Shown in pieces: positions 1-7,401 of a stretch of DNA of 12,199 nucleotides. The notes under the pieces were generated by a model. That model worked only from the letters and a program-made list of their open reading frames with translations. It did not search any database and had not been told where the DNA came from. The position numbers and the translations under genes are program-made. Source of the DNA: an uncultured Clostridia bacterium (GTDB lineage Bacteria; Bacillota; Clostridia; RUG12999); the NCBI GenBank assembly GCA_949739095.1, contig CATIYX010000225.1, positions 1 through 12,199 of the forward strand. Reading direction: 5' to 3'. Positions within the stretch are counted from its first letter, which is position 1. Every line of letters begins with the position of its first letter.

Positions 1-1
1 A

Positions 2-1978
2 GATTTAACTTGTCCATTTGTAAAAAAAATTCACAATATTGCAGAAAAGTATTGCCAAAAGGGGTATAAAATTGTTATAATAGGAGATAGGCTTCATCCT
101 GAGGTGCGTGGAATCTGTGGCTGGTGCGATGGAAACAGCGTAGTTATCGGAGATGAAACAGAAGCGGAAACCTATGACAGAAGAATTTGTGTGGTTGCGC
201 AGACGACCATTAAACAGGCAGTGTTTGACGGTGCGGTGCAGCGACTGGAGGAACTGAACAGCGATGTGGTGGTGTGCAACACCATTTGCAGTGCCACTGC
301 CCAGCGGCAGCAGGCAGCGGCGGAGTTGGCAAAACAAGTGGATGAGATGATTGTCATAGGCGGTAAAAAAAGTTCTAATACGCGCAAGTTGTATGAAGTG
401 TGTAGCGCATATTGTAGCAATACACGCATGATTGAGAGCGTAGAAGAACTTGGGGCAGGCTGCGGGTGCAGCGGCAAGGTTGGTATTACGGCAGGCGCTT
501 CAACGCCGGGCCATATAATAAAGGAGGTTATTCACACTATGGAGGAAAACATCAAAAACGTTGCAGAGCAGGGAAATGAATTCGCTCAGCTTTTTGAAGA
601 ATCCTTAAAAACTTTAAATACAGGAGAGACGGTACGCGGTACGGTAATGGAAATTCGCCCCACTGAAGTATTGGTTGACCTCGGTTTTAAATCCGATGGT
701 ATTATCCCGCTGTCCGAACTGTCGGATGACCCGACAGCGGAGCCGGCTGATCTTGTAAAAGTTGGCGAAGACATTGAAGTATTTGTTGTCCGTGTCAATG
801 ACATGGAGGGACAAGTTTTGCTCTCCAAAAAGAAAGTAGAACAGAAAAAGAACTGGGAAAAAATCGTAGTTGCACAGGAAAACAATGAAATCTTAACCGG
901 GCGCGTTGTGGAAGTAATGGAAAAAGGCGTATCTATCTTTGCAGAAGGTATGCGTATTTTCATTCCGGCATCTCAGGCGAGCGAACGCTACATGGCTGAT
1001 TTGTCAGAATTGAAAGGACAGGAATTCCCGTTCCGCATTATTGACATCAACGAACGTCGTCACCGTGTAGTAGGTTCTATTAAGAGTGTTCTGAAAGAAG
1101 AATCCCAGAAGAAACAGGATGCATTTTGGGCTGACGCGGCAGTTGGCAAGGAATATCACGGCACTGTGAAATCCATCACAGATTTTGGTGCATTTGTGGA
1201 TATCGGCGGTGTAGACGGTCTGCTGCATGTATCTGAAATGTCTTGGAAGAAAATTCATCATCCGTCTGAAGTGGTGAAAGTTGGCGATGAAATTGATGTA
1301 TTCATCAAAGCATTGGATGAAGAAAACCGTAAAATTTCACTGGGGCACAGAAAAGACGAAGACAATCCGTGGGTGAATTTTGAATCCAAACATAAAGTTG
1401 GCGACATTGTGAACGGAACGGTCGTACGTCTGGTGCCGTTTGGCGCATTTGTTGATATTGATGGTGTGGACGGATTGATTCATATTTCTGAACTGTCCTG
1501 GAAACGCATCAATCATCCGTCTGAAATCCTGAGCGAAGGACAAGTGATTGAATGTAACATCAAAGATGTTGATGTGGAAAAACAGAAACTGTCTCTGGGC
1601 TATAAACGCGTAGAGGATAATCCGTGGGAAATCTTCAAGAGCAAATATAGTGAAGGCGATGTTGTGACTTGTAAAGTCGTTAGAATGGTATCCTTTGGTG
1701 CATTTGCAGAAATTCTGGAAGGCGTGGACGGATTGATTCACATTTCACAGATTGCAAACCGCCGTATTGCAAGCGTTGCAGAAGCGCTCAGCATTGGACA
1801 GGAAGTGGAAGCAAAGATTATTGAAATCAAAGAAGATACCGGAAAAGTATCTTTGAGCATCCGCGCACTGCTGGAGGATGAAGAAACTGCTGCGGCAACA
1901 ATGCCGGAAGAAGCTGCTGAAGAAACTGTAGAAGAAGCGGCTGTAGAGGAATCAGCGGCAGATGGCGAAGAAGCATAA
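2..1978 (+). CDS. ispH/rpsA: IspH–ribosomal protein S1 fusion (4-hydroxy-3-methylbut-2-enyl diphosphate reductase / S1), 5'-truncated
   Basis: The open frame enters from the left edge and gives 658 residues. It begins inside IspH at DLTCPFVKKIH, whose Cys4 matches the second of the three IspH iron–sulfur cysteines. The HPEV motif (residues 32–35), QTT, CSATAQRQ (third cluster cysteine at 96), GGKKSSNT and GASTPG (165–170) follow. The GTG at 104 is internal to HPEVRG and is not the start. IspH makes IPP/DMAPP in the last MEP-pathway step, using a 4Fe-4S cluster. After a short linker come five S1 RNA-binding folds at about 208–278, 296–364, 382–449, 467–534 and 552–622. The third to fifth carry the classic FGAFV–GVDGLIHIS pattern. 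A Glu/Ala-rich acidic tail (625–658) ends the protein. This fusion is known in Clostridia. The missing part holds the first cysteine. A strong internal ribosome binding site lies at the domain junction (separate entry). Confidence 0.96.
   Translation, partial: DLTCPFVKKIHNIAEKYCQKGYKIVIIGDRLHPEVRGICGWCDGNSVVIGDETEAETYDRRICVVAQTTIKQAVFDGAVQRLEELNSDVVVCNTICSATAQRQQAAAELAKQVDEMIVIGGKKSSNTRKLYEVCSAYCSNTRMIESVEELGAGCGCSGKVGITAGASTPGHIIKEVIHTMEENIKNVAEQGNEFAQLFEESLKTLNTGETVRGTVMEIRPTEVLVDLGFKSDGIIPLSELSDDPTAEPADLVKVGEDIEVFVVRVNDMEGQVLLSKKKVEQKKNWEKIVVAQENNEILTGRVVEVMEKGVSIFAEGMRIFIPASQASERYMADLSELKGQEFPFRIIDINERRHRVVGSIKSVLKEESQKKQDAFWADAAVGKEYHGTVKSITDFGAFVDIGGVDGLLHVSEMSWKKIHHPSEVVKVGDEIDVFIKALDEENRKISLGHRKDEDNPWVNFESKHKVGDIVNGTVVRLVPFGAFVDIDGVDGLIHISELSWKRINHPSEILSEGQVIECNIKDVDVEKQKLSLGYKRVEDNPWEIFKSKYSEGDVVTCKVVRMVSFGAFAEILEGVDGLIHISQIANRRIASVAEALSIGQEVEAKIIEIKEDTGKVSLSIRALLEDEETAAATMPEEAAEETVEEAAVEESAADGEEA
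520..541 (+). promoter_or_regulatory. Internal Shine–Dalgarno and in-frame ATG at the IspH/S1 junction
   Basis: AAAGGAGGT (520–528) is a near-perfect Shine–Dalgarno. It lies 11 bases (counted from GGAGG) before an ATG at 539, which is in the fusion frame and opens MEENIKN, just after the IspH core and before the first S1 fold. Initiation here would give a free S1-like protein of 479 residues. The same bases encode the K-E-V of the IspH C-terminal helix, so the match could be a by-product of protein sequence. Actual use is inferred. Confidence 0.5.
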
Positions 1979-1997
1979 TCAATTGAAATACAAACAA

Positions 1998-2040
1998 AAA
2001 GCTGCGTACAAAAGCATGTACGCAGCTTTCTTTGTTTTTT
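1998..2040 (+). terminator. Intrinsic terminator after ispH/rpsA
   Basis: A perfect 13-bp stem pairs AAAGCTGCGTACA (1998–2010) with TGTACGCAGCTTT (2017–2029), with a 6-base loop AAAGCA. A T-rich run to 2040 follows. It starts 20 bases after the rpsA stop and separates that gene from the region that follows. Confidence 0.95.
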
Positions 2041-2086
2041 AATATAGTGGGACTGAATACCCTATGTTGATGACAGGAGGATGGTT

Positions 2087-2401
2087 ATGAATTTATTTGA
2101 ACATCAACCGTAAAACGCAATACCGGAAGAACTGGTAGAGGTGATAGAACAGCGGGAGCATGTACGGATTGAAAGGATTATTTCGAACGGACATTGTTCA
2201 CCAAACGACTTTTGGTATGACCAAGAGGAAGATGAATGGGTTTTGGTGGTATAGGGAGAAGCAATGTTGGAATTGGAAGGCGGAGAACAACGACGGCTGG
2301 GTAACGGTGACTATCTTATGCTTCCGGCGCACCATAAACACCGTGTTGTATGGACGAGTACACAGCCTTCCTGTATTTGGTTATGCATTTTTTTTAGATA
2401 A
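2087..2401 (+). pseudogene. Cupin-domain protein, inactivated by two in-frame stops
   Basis: Reading frame 2087–2401 straight through gives 104 codons that look like a small one-domain cupin. It has a family-typical stretch SPNDFWYDQEEDEWVLVV, then GEAMLELEGG, GDYLMLPAHHKHRV (second cupin motif) and a closing VWTSTQPSCIW. The frame is broken by TAA at 2111–2113 (codon 9) and TAG at 2252–2254 (codon 56), with no insertion or deletion. A good AGGAGG (2075–2080) stands 6 bases before the ATG at 2087; an in-frame ATG at 2081 abuts the Shine–Dalgarno too closely. By memory of relatives, codon 56 falls where Gln is common (LQGEA), so CAG to TAG is the likely change. No reinitiation site with a clear ribosome binding site follows the second stop. 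The substrate of this cupin group is unknown to me. A sequencing error at both sites is possible but less likely. Confidence 0.8.
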
Positions 2402-2509
2402 AAAGAGGATTTTTACCCATGTATGTCGTATATGATAAGACAGGAGGCTGTTTTGTGCAGATAGAGCCTTAACTTGGAACGGAAATGCGTGGAAGAGAGT
2501 GGAAGAACG

Positions 2510-3508
2510 ATGACAATTCGACAGCGGACACAGGAAATAGAACGGTTGACGCTCTGCAGTGAGGCAATGCTTTCGGAGAACACGCGGGGGCGTCAGCGGC
2601 AGGAAGCGGAATGTGAGATCCGCACGCCATTTCAGCGAGACCGAGACCGTATTATTCATTCCAAGGCGTTCCGCCGACTGAAACATAAAACACAGGTGTT
2701 TATCACGCCGGAAGGAGACCATTACCGGACGCGTTTGACCCATACGCTGGAGGTGTCGCAGATTGCCCGCAGCATTGCGCGCGGTTTGCGGCTGAATGAG
2801 GATTTGACAGAGGCTATCGCTTTGGGACATGATTTAGGGCATACACCGTTTGGACACGCGGGAGAGCGTGCGCTGAGCCGTGTACATGAAGGTGGGTTTG
2901 AGCATAACAGACAGAGCATTCGCGTGGTAGAAACGGAAAACGGAAAAGGACTGAATTTGTGTTATGAAGTCAAGGATGGGATATTAAACCATCGCTCCAA
3001 AGACCTGCCCATGACAATGGAGGGACAGGTAGTGCGTTTTTCCGATAAATTTGCCTACATCAACCATGATATAGATGACGCATTGCGCGCCGGCATTATT
3101 ACAGAGAGAGATATTCCTGCACACTGCCGCAAAGTTTTGGGACAGTCGTGTAGCGACCGGATTGATACGCTAGTGAAAGATGTAATCCATACAGGTTTTG
3201 TGAATGGAAAAGTTTCTATGACACCGGCGGTAGCGGATGCGGTCTATACACTTCGCAGCTACATGCGTAATACTGTCTATATTGGTTCCATTGCCAAGAC
3301 AGAAGAAGGTAAAGCGGAACATATTGTGGAAACGCTATATACCTATTTTTGTGCGCACCGCGAAAAATTGCCGGAGGATGAGCAAAAGCAAATTGAACGC
3401 TTTGGTATCAGCCGTGTGGTATGCGATTATATCGCGGGCATGTCGGACAGCTATGCGGTGCATAAATTTGAAGAGATATTTGTTCCCAAAGCGTGGACAG
3501 TATTTTAA
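2510..3508 (+). CDS. dgt: Deoxyguanosinetriphosphate triphosphohydrolase-like HD-domain protein
   Basis: This 332-residue HD-superfamily protein belongs to the dGTPase family, which hydrolyses dNTPs to the deoxynucleoside and triphosphate. The metal-binding HD residues are visible: His78 in RLTHTLEVSQ, His107–Asp108 in LGHDLGHTPFGH, and Asp187 in the YINHDIDD segment. The N-terminal R-TPFQRDRDRI-HS-AFRRLKHKTQVF block is typical of the family. I chose ATG 2510 (MTIRQRTQEI), with GGAAG-type purines at 2501–2506 just upstream. A longer reading from TTG 2474 adds 12 residues with no family look and no ribosome binding site. The length fits the short Firmicute type. The gene lies upstream of dnaG, as in many Clostridia, which suggests a link between nucleotide pools and replication. 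The substrate among dNTPs is not readable from sequence. Confidence 0.92.
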   Translation: MTIRQRTQEIERLTLCSEAMLSENTRGRQRQEAECEIRTPFQRDRDRIIHSKAFRRLKHKTQVFITPEGDHYRTRLTHTLEVSQIARSIARGLRLNEDLTEAIALGHDLGHTPFGHAGERALSRVHEGGFEHNRQSIRVVETENGKGLNLCYEVKDGILNHRSKDLPMTMEGQVVRFSDKFAYINHDIDDALRAGIITERDIPAHCRKVLGQSCSDRIDTLVKDVIHTGFVNGKVSMTPAVADAVYTLRSYMRNTVYIGSIAKTEEGKAEHIVETLYTYFCAHREKLPEDEQKQIERFGISRVVCDYIAGMSDSYAVHKFEEIFVPKAWTVF

Positions 3509-3700
3509 TAAAATTTTTTGTATACAATTTCCAATTGGAATAGTACTTTCATGGGAATGCGCCGTGATTTTAAACAAGAAAATAAATTCTGAGAAAAATA
3601 AAAAGGGTTTTTGCATTGTTTGTCGAATATAAGTAAAATGTGCCAAGTTGGACAAGCTTTTTTATGAAGAAAGCGGTCCGTTAGAGGAGAGAAGATAATC
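3509..3700. other. dgt–dnaG intergenic region with a perfect 12-bp palindrome
   Basis: This AT-rich gap of 192 bases contains the palindrome TTCCAATTGGAA (3529–3540) and the candidate promoter given separately. No terminator hairpin with a T-run is evident after dgt, so read-through into dnaG is possible. The palindrome has the symmetry of an operator, but no regulator is identifiable. Confidence 0.4.
3611..3639 (+). promoter_or_regulatory. Candidate sigma-A promoter for dnaG
   Basis: A −35-like TTGCAT (3611–3616) and a −10-like TAAAAT (3634–3639, five of six consensus bases) are separated by exactly 17 bases. Transcription would start near 3646 and give a leader of about 55 bases before the dnaG GTG. 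The −35 matches only three of six bases, so this is tentative. Confidence 0.42.
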
Positions 3701-5443
3701 GTGGCATCGTATTATCCCGAAGAATTAATCAATGAAATTATCATGGCAAATGATTTGGTGGATGTGGTTGCCGGTTATGTGCAGCTTAAAAAAGCGGGCA
3801 GAAGCTATAAAGGGTTGTGTCCGTTTCATAATGAAAAAACGCCATCATTTACCGTGTCGCAGGAAAAACAGTTATTTCATTGTTTTGGCTGCGGCGAAGG
3901 TGGCAGCGTGATTCAGTTCATTGAAAAAATTGAGAATCTGGATTTTGTGGAAACCATTCAGTTTTTGGCGCAGCGGGCGGGCATTCAGTTACCGGAGGGT
4001 AACGAAAAAGCGGATGACAGCGCTTTCTATGCCAAAAAGAAAAAAATGCTGGAAATGTACCGCCATACAGCAAGGTTTTACGTAGATGTATTGTATGGGG
4101 AATCGGGGAAACCAGGGCGAGACTATTTGGTGCAACGTGGGCTGGACGTTAAAACCGCCAAGCATTTTGGTTTGGGCTATGCGCCTGATAAATTTGATGA
4201 ATGCGTGCGTTTTTTAAAGGAAAAGGGATATGAGGAAACGTTGATAGAGGAAGCAGGGCTGGCGCGCTTGGGAAAAAATGGAAAGTATTATGATTTTTTT
4301 CGCGGAAGATTAATGGTGCCCATTATTGATATCCGTGGCAATGTGATCGCGTTTGGCGGACGAATTTTGGATGATGGACAACCCAAATATCTTAATTCGC
4401 CGGATACGCCGATATTCAATAAAAATAAAACCCTGTTTGCGTTTAACTTTGCAAAACGGTATTGTAGCGAACAAATCATTGTGGCAGAGGGGTATATGGA
4501 CGTTATTGCTTTGCACCGTGCAGGATTTCAAAACGCGGTGGCAACATTGGGAACGGCAATTACCAGCAACCATGTGGGTATGCTGGCGCGGTACACCAAA
4601 GAAGTAGTGCTTTGCTATGACAGCGACGACGCAGGACGAAAAGCGACGGAACGGGCGTTGGAATTGTTGCAGCGGGTAAATATCCGCACCAAGGTGCTGC
4701 ACGTGACGGACGCCAAGGACCCGGATGAATTCATCAAAAAGAAGGGCGCGCAGGGATTTGCAAGATTGCTGGGAAAATCGGAAAACAGCATGATGTACCA
4801 GGTAGGGGAACTGAAAAAGCAATATGATTTAGGGAATCTGGAAGAAAAAATTGAATTTTTGAATGAGCTGGCTCGGCTCTTTGCCAAAGTAAGCAATCCG
4901 ATTGAACGGGAGATATTGGTGCGTGAAGCGGCGGCAGAGTCCGGCGTGAGTGAGGACGCGATATTTGCGCAGATTCGAGAAAATCAGTATAATATTGAAA
5001 AAAATAGAAATAATGAGATTGAAAGAGCCAAAAACAGACAGCTTGTCCAAAATAGAGTGCAACACAAGGATATACAAACAGAATTATATGAAGGAATGCT
5101 GGCAAATTTGATTTGTACGGACAAGCAGGTATATCTTACTGTGCGTGAGCGGGCGGATATAAACTTTTTTAAAAGTCCTGCGGCACAGAATTTTATACAA
5201 AAAGTCTATCAGCAGTGGGATAGTGGACAAGTTCCGGATATGCCTTTGATTTTGGGACAGATGGAGGCGGAGCAGGCGCGGGAGATATCAGTGGCAGCGT
5301 CCAGAGAACTTCCTTATGCCGATAATATCAAAGCGGCGGAGGATATCCTCCAAACGATTGAGGAAAGACGTAAAAATACGCAGGCAGCACAGGTAGGCAG
5401 CGCAGAGGAACTGGATAAACTGCTCAAATCGTTAAAGAAATAA
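3701..5443 (+). CDS. dnaG: DNA primase DnaG
   Basis: DnaG makes the RNA primers for lagging-strand synthesis and works with the replicative helicase at the fork. The 580 residues show the full domain order. The N-terminal CHC2 zinc finger has ligands Cys40, His43, Cys61 and Cys64 (GLCPFH … HCFGCGEGG). The RNA-polymerase core follows with its YLNSPDTPIFNK segment, then a TOPRIM fold with EGYMDV (Glu263) and DSDDAG (Asp307, Asp309) as metal ligands. A helical C-terminal helicase-interaction region starts around 460 (LYEGMLANLI) and includes a charged, Asn/Arg-rich linker near 425–455. The start is GTG at 3701, with AGAGGAGA at 3683–3690; no better ATG fits the family N-terminus. The length is normal. 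The gene sits 62 bases before rpoD, as in the classic macromolecular-synthesis operon. Confidence 0.98.
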   Translation: MASYYPEELINEIIMANDLVDVVAGYVQLKKAGRSYKGLCPFHNEKTPSFTVSQEKQLFHCFGCGEGGSVIQFIEKIENLDFVETIQFLAQRAGIQLPEGNEKADDSAFYAKKKKMLEMYRHTARFYVDVLYGESGKPGRDYLVQRGLDVKTAKHFGLGYAPDKFDECVRFLKEKGYEETLIEEAGLARLGKNGKYYDFFRGRLMVPIIDIRGNVIAFGGRILDDGQPKYLNSPDTPIFNKNKTLFAFNFAKRYCSEQIIVAEGYMDVIALHRAGFQNAVATLGTAITSNHVGMLARYTKEVVLCYDSDDAGRKATERALELLQRVNIRTKVLHVTDAKDPDEFIKKKGAQGFARLLGKSENSMMYQVGELKKQYDLGNLEEKIEFLNELARLFAKVSNPIEREILVREAAAESGVSEDAIFAQIRENQYNIEKNRNNEIERAKNRQLVQNRVQHKDIQTELYEGMLANLICTDKQVYLTVRERADINFFKSPAAQNFIQKVYQQWDSGQVPDMPLILGQMEAEQAREISVAASRELPYADNIKAAEDILQTIEERRKNTQAAQVGSAEELDKLLKSLKK

Positions 5444-5446
5444 TTA

Positions 5447-5475
5447 TTCACATAGAAAAGATATCTTGATATACA
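5447..5475 (+). promoter_or_regulatory. Candidate extended −10 promoter for rpoD
   Basis: TTCACA (5447–5452, five of six −35 bases) and TATACA (5470–5475) are separated by 17 bases, with TG at 5467–5468 forming an extended −10. This lies in the short dnaG–rpoD gap and predicts a start near 5482, about 24 bases before the rpoD ATG. It would let the sigma factor be expressed independently of primase. Confidence 0.5.
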
Positions 5476-5505
5476 TACCCGGGCGGGAATTTTAGGAGGA
5501 TCTAT

Positions 5506-6579
5506 ATGGAGAAAAACCTGTTACAGCAAAAAGTAGCGGAACTGGTCGAAATGGGCAAAAAAAAGGGCGTATTATCCTATAAGGATATTGCTGTAGGCCT
5601 ATGTGAGTTGGACCTGACGCCTGCCCAGATTGAAGCAGTCTATGAAAATCTGGAATCGGCAGGAATTGAAGTGGTAAAGGACTTGGACAAGGAGCTTGAA
5701 GAGATTCAGTCCAGCGGTGAGGAAAAAATTGATTTGACACTGCCGGAGGGTATCAGCATTGATGACCCAGTTCGTATGTATCTCAAAGAAATTGGAAAGG
5801 TCCCCCTGCTGACAGCGGAGGAAGAAAACGCGCTTGCCCGGCGTATGAGTGAAGGAGATATGGATGCCAAACGAAAACTGGCGGAAGCGAATCTGCGTCT
5901 GGTGGTCAGCATTGCCAAACGTTATGTGGGACGTGGTATGATGTTTCTGGACTTGATTCAGGAAGGAAACTTGGGACTGATTAAAGCAGTGGAAAAGTTT
6001 GACTATGACAAAGGCTTTAAGTTTTCTACCTATGCAACATGGTGGATTCGTCAGGCAATCACAAGAGCGATTGCCGACCAGGCGAGAACGATTCGTATTC
6101 CTGTGCACATGGTAGAAACCATCAATAAATTAATTCGGGAAAGCCGCCGCTTATTACAGGAATTGGGGCGGGAACCTAAACCGGACGAATTGGCAAAGGA
6201 ACTGAATATGTCTTATGACAAGGTGCGTGAAATCATGAAAATCGCACAAGAGCCAGTATCGCTGGAAACGCTAATCGGCGAAGAAGAGGATAGCCATCTG
6301 GGTGACTTTATTCCAGATGATGAAGCACCGGCGCCGGCGGAGGCGGCATCTTATATGCTGCTAAAAGAGCAACTCAAAGACGTGCTGGAAACTTTAACAG
6401 CGAGGGAAGCGAGAGTGCTGCGTCTGCGGTTTGGTCTGGAGGACGGGCGGGCAAGAACGCTAGAAGAAGTTGGTAAAGAGTTCAATGTCACTCGTGAGCG
6501 TATCCGTCAAATTGAAGCAAAAGCACTCAGAAAATTGCGGCATCCCAGCCGCAGCAAAAAACTGAAAGATTATTTATAA
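5506..6579 (+). CDS. rpoD: RNA polymerase primary sigma factor (RpoD/SigA, sigma-70)
   Basis: This is the housekeeping sigma factor that directs RNA polymerase to −35/−10 promoters. All conserved regions are present in 357 residues. A short Firmicute-type region 1.1 covers about 1–60. Region 1.2 is at 86–118 (DDPVRMYLKEIGKVPLL). Region 2 is at 124–195, with the core-binding and −10-melting segments (LRLVVSIAKRY, GLIKAVEKFDY, FSTYATWWIRQAI). Region 3 is at 203–281. Region 4 is at 290–357 and ends in the −35-binding helix–turn–helix (TLEEVGKEFNVTRERIRQIE, 318–337). The large non-conserved insert of proteobacterial RpoD is absent, as expected for SigA. AGGAGG (5494–5499) sits 6 bases before the ATG. 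The gene follows dnaG and has a candidate promoter of its own. Confidence 0.98.
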   Translation: MEKNLLQQKVAELVEMGKKKGVLSYKDIAVGLCELDLTPAQIEAVYENLESAGIEVVKDLDKELEEIQSSGEEKIDLTLPEGISIDDPVRMYLKEIGKVPLLTAEEENALARRMSEGDMDAKRKLAEANLRLVVSIAKRYVGRGMMFLDLIQEGNLGLIKAVEKFDYDKGFKFSTYATWWIRQAITRAIADQARTIRIPVHMVETINKLIRESRRLLQELGREPKPDELAKELNMSYDKVREIMKIAQEPVSLETLIGEEEDSHLGDFIPDDEAPAPAEAASYMLLKEQLKDVLETLTAREARVLRLRFGLEDGRARTLEEVGKEFNVTRERIRQIEAKALRKLRHPSRSKKLKDYL

Positions 6580-6590
6580 TAAAAAATGGT

Positions 6591-6624
6591 CCCCGTCTTC
6601 TTTGCTGAAACAAAAGAGGCGGGG
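6591..6624 (+). other. GC-rich hairpin after rpoD, without a T-run
   Basis: The arms 6591–6604 (starting CCCCG) and 6611–6624 (ending CGGGG) form a 14-position stem with two G·U pairs and one mismatch, and a 6-base loop CTGAAA. It starts 11 bases after the rpoD stop. The sequence after it (TCTACTG) is not a T-run, so it may slow, process or stabilise the transcript rather than end it cleanly. Confidence 0.45.
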
Positions 6625-6714
6625 TCTACTGTTGAAATCGTAGAGAAATAAGGCTGCCATTTTACACTGACAGAACTGTTACAGCAAGAAAAGGCAGTGA
6701 GAGGAGCAACAAAT

Positions 6715-7401
6715 ATGGGAATCACGCTGACAGAGCGGCTGCGTACCATTGCAAATATGGTGGATGAGGGTTGCCGGCTGGCGGATATTGGCACAGACCA
6801 TGGGTTTATTCCCATTTATTTATTGACGCTGGGAAAAATCCGATATGCCGTAGCGTCTGATGTGCATATTGGACCACTGGACAAGGCGCGTGAAAATACG
6901 TTGAAATATGGTGTAGGAGAAAATATGCGTCTATGCAGGGCGGACGGCATGGAGGGATTGAGGCAGAACGAAGTGGATACAGTGGTGATTGCAGGCATGG
7001 GCGGCGAGCTGATTTGCCGGATTTTAGAACGCGTACCAAAGAGTGTGGAAACGCTGGTTTTGCAGCCCATGACAGACCTTGAGGATGTGCGGAAGAAAGT
7101 ACATAAAATCGGATTTACACTGTTGCAGGAAAGAATTGCGCGCGAAGACAATAAATTTTATATTGTGATGAAAGCAACGCGCGGCGCATGTCCCTATTGG
7201 AGCGAACAGGACTATTTGATTTCACCTTTGTTGCTGAAGGAAGCGCAGTTTGGTGCATATATGGACCTGAAGATTTCGCAGGTGTCACACGCATTGGAAC
7301 AACTGGAGGGGTCTGGGCGGACGGATGTTATCAAACATTTTGAAACAATAAAAACATGTTATGAGGAGAGACGGGAACAATGGAGACAGTGCAGGATGTA
7401 A
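6715..7401 (+). CDS. trmK: tRNA (adenine(22)-N(1))-methyltransferase TrmK
   Basis: TrmK uses S-adenosylmethionine to make m1A at position 22 in the D-loop of certain tRNAs. The 228-residue protein has a Rossmann-type fold. The SAM-binding loop ADIGTDHG is at 23–30, the acidic residue of the second strand at ASDV (Asp49), and family motifs VIAGMGGELI (91–100) and LQPMTD (116–121) follow. A helical, probably coiled-coil C-terminal part (about 171–228) fits the family and its length. I chose ATG 6715, with GAGGAG at 6701–6706, 8 bases upstream. A GTG at 6697 lies before that ribosome binding site and is not used in this call. The last 22 bases overlap the start of the Nif3-family gene in another frame, so the two are likely translationally coupled, as in the conserved rpoD–trmK–nif3 order of Firmicutes. 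Confidence 0.95.
   Translation: MGITLTERLRTIANMVDEGCRLADIGTDHGFIPIYLLTLGKIRYAVASDVHIGPLDKARENTLKYGVGENMRLCRADGMEGLRQNEVDTVVIAGMGGELICRILERVPKSVETLVLQPMTDLEDVRKKVHKIGFTLLQERIAREDNKFYIVMKATRGACPYWSEQDYLISPLLLKEAQFGAYMDLKISQVSHALEQLEGSGRTDVIKHFETIKTCYEERREQWRQCRM

Larger units (their letters stand above)
1979..2509. other. 531-base stretch without an intact gene
   Basis: It holds the rpsA terminator (1998–2040), the broken cupin gene (2087–2401) and a 108-base spacer before dgt. The spacer carries only a 17-codon ORF (2419–2472, preceded by GAGGA) that I do not recognise. I see no RNA gene, convincing promoter or repeat in the remainder. Confidence 0.7.

Noticed and set aside
104..106. GTG at 104 as the start of the ispH/rpsA gene
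   Set aside because: The same frame is open to position 2 and encodes the conserved IspH segments DLTCPFVKKIH and HPEV; the GTG is the Val of HPEV.
514..519. TATAAT inside ispH/rpsA as an internal promoter
   Set aside because: No acceptable −35 lies 15–19 bases upstream and there is no extended −10 TG; the bases are explained as coding sequence.
2111..2254. Stop-codon reassignment (TAA/TAG read as Gln) to explain the cupin frame
   Set aside because: TAA or TGA ends every complete gene here, and no other gene contains an in-frame TAA or TAG.
2160..2435. 91-codon + strand frame across the cupin remnant
   Set aside because: It is out of frame with the clear cupin homology, rich in Trp/Lys/Arg, and has no ribosome binding site.
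2419..2472. 17-codon ORF (MYVVYDKTGG…) preceded by GAGGA before dgt
   Set aside because: It is too short, has no recognisable motif and no clear attenuator structure around it; it could be a chance frame.
2474..2509. TTG 2474 as the dgt start
   Set aside because: The 12 extra residues do not look like the family and no Shine–Dalgarno precedes the TTG; ATG 2510 fits better.
6697..6714. GTG 6697 as the trmK start
   Set aside because: It precedes the GAGGAG that serves ATG 6715; the added MRGATN is not family-like.
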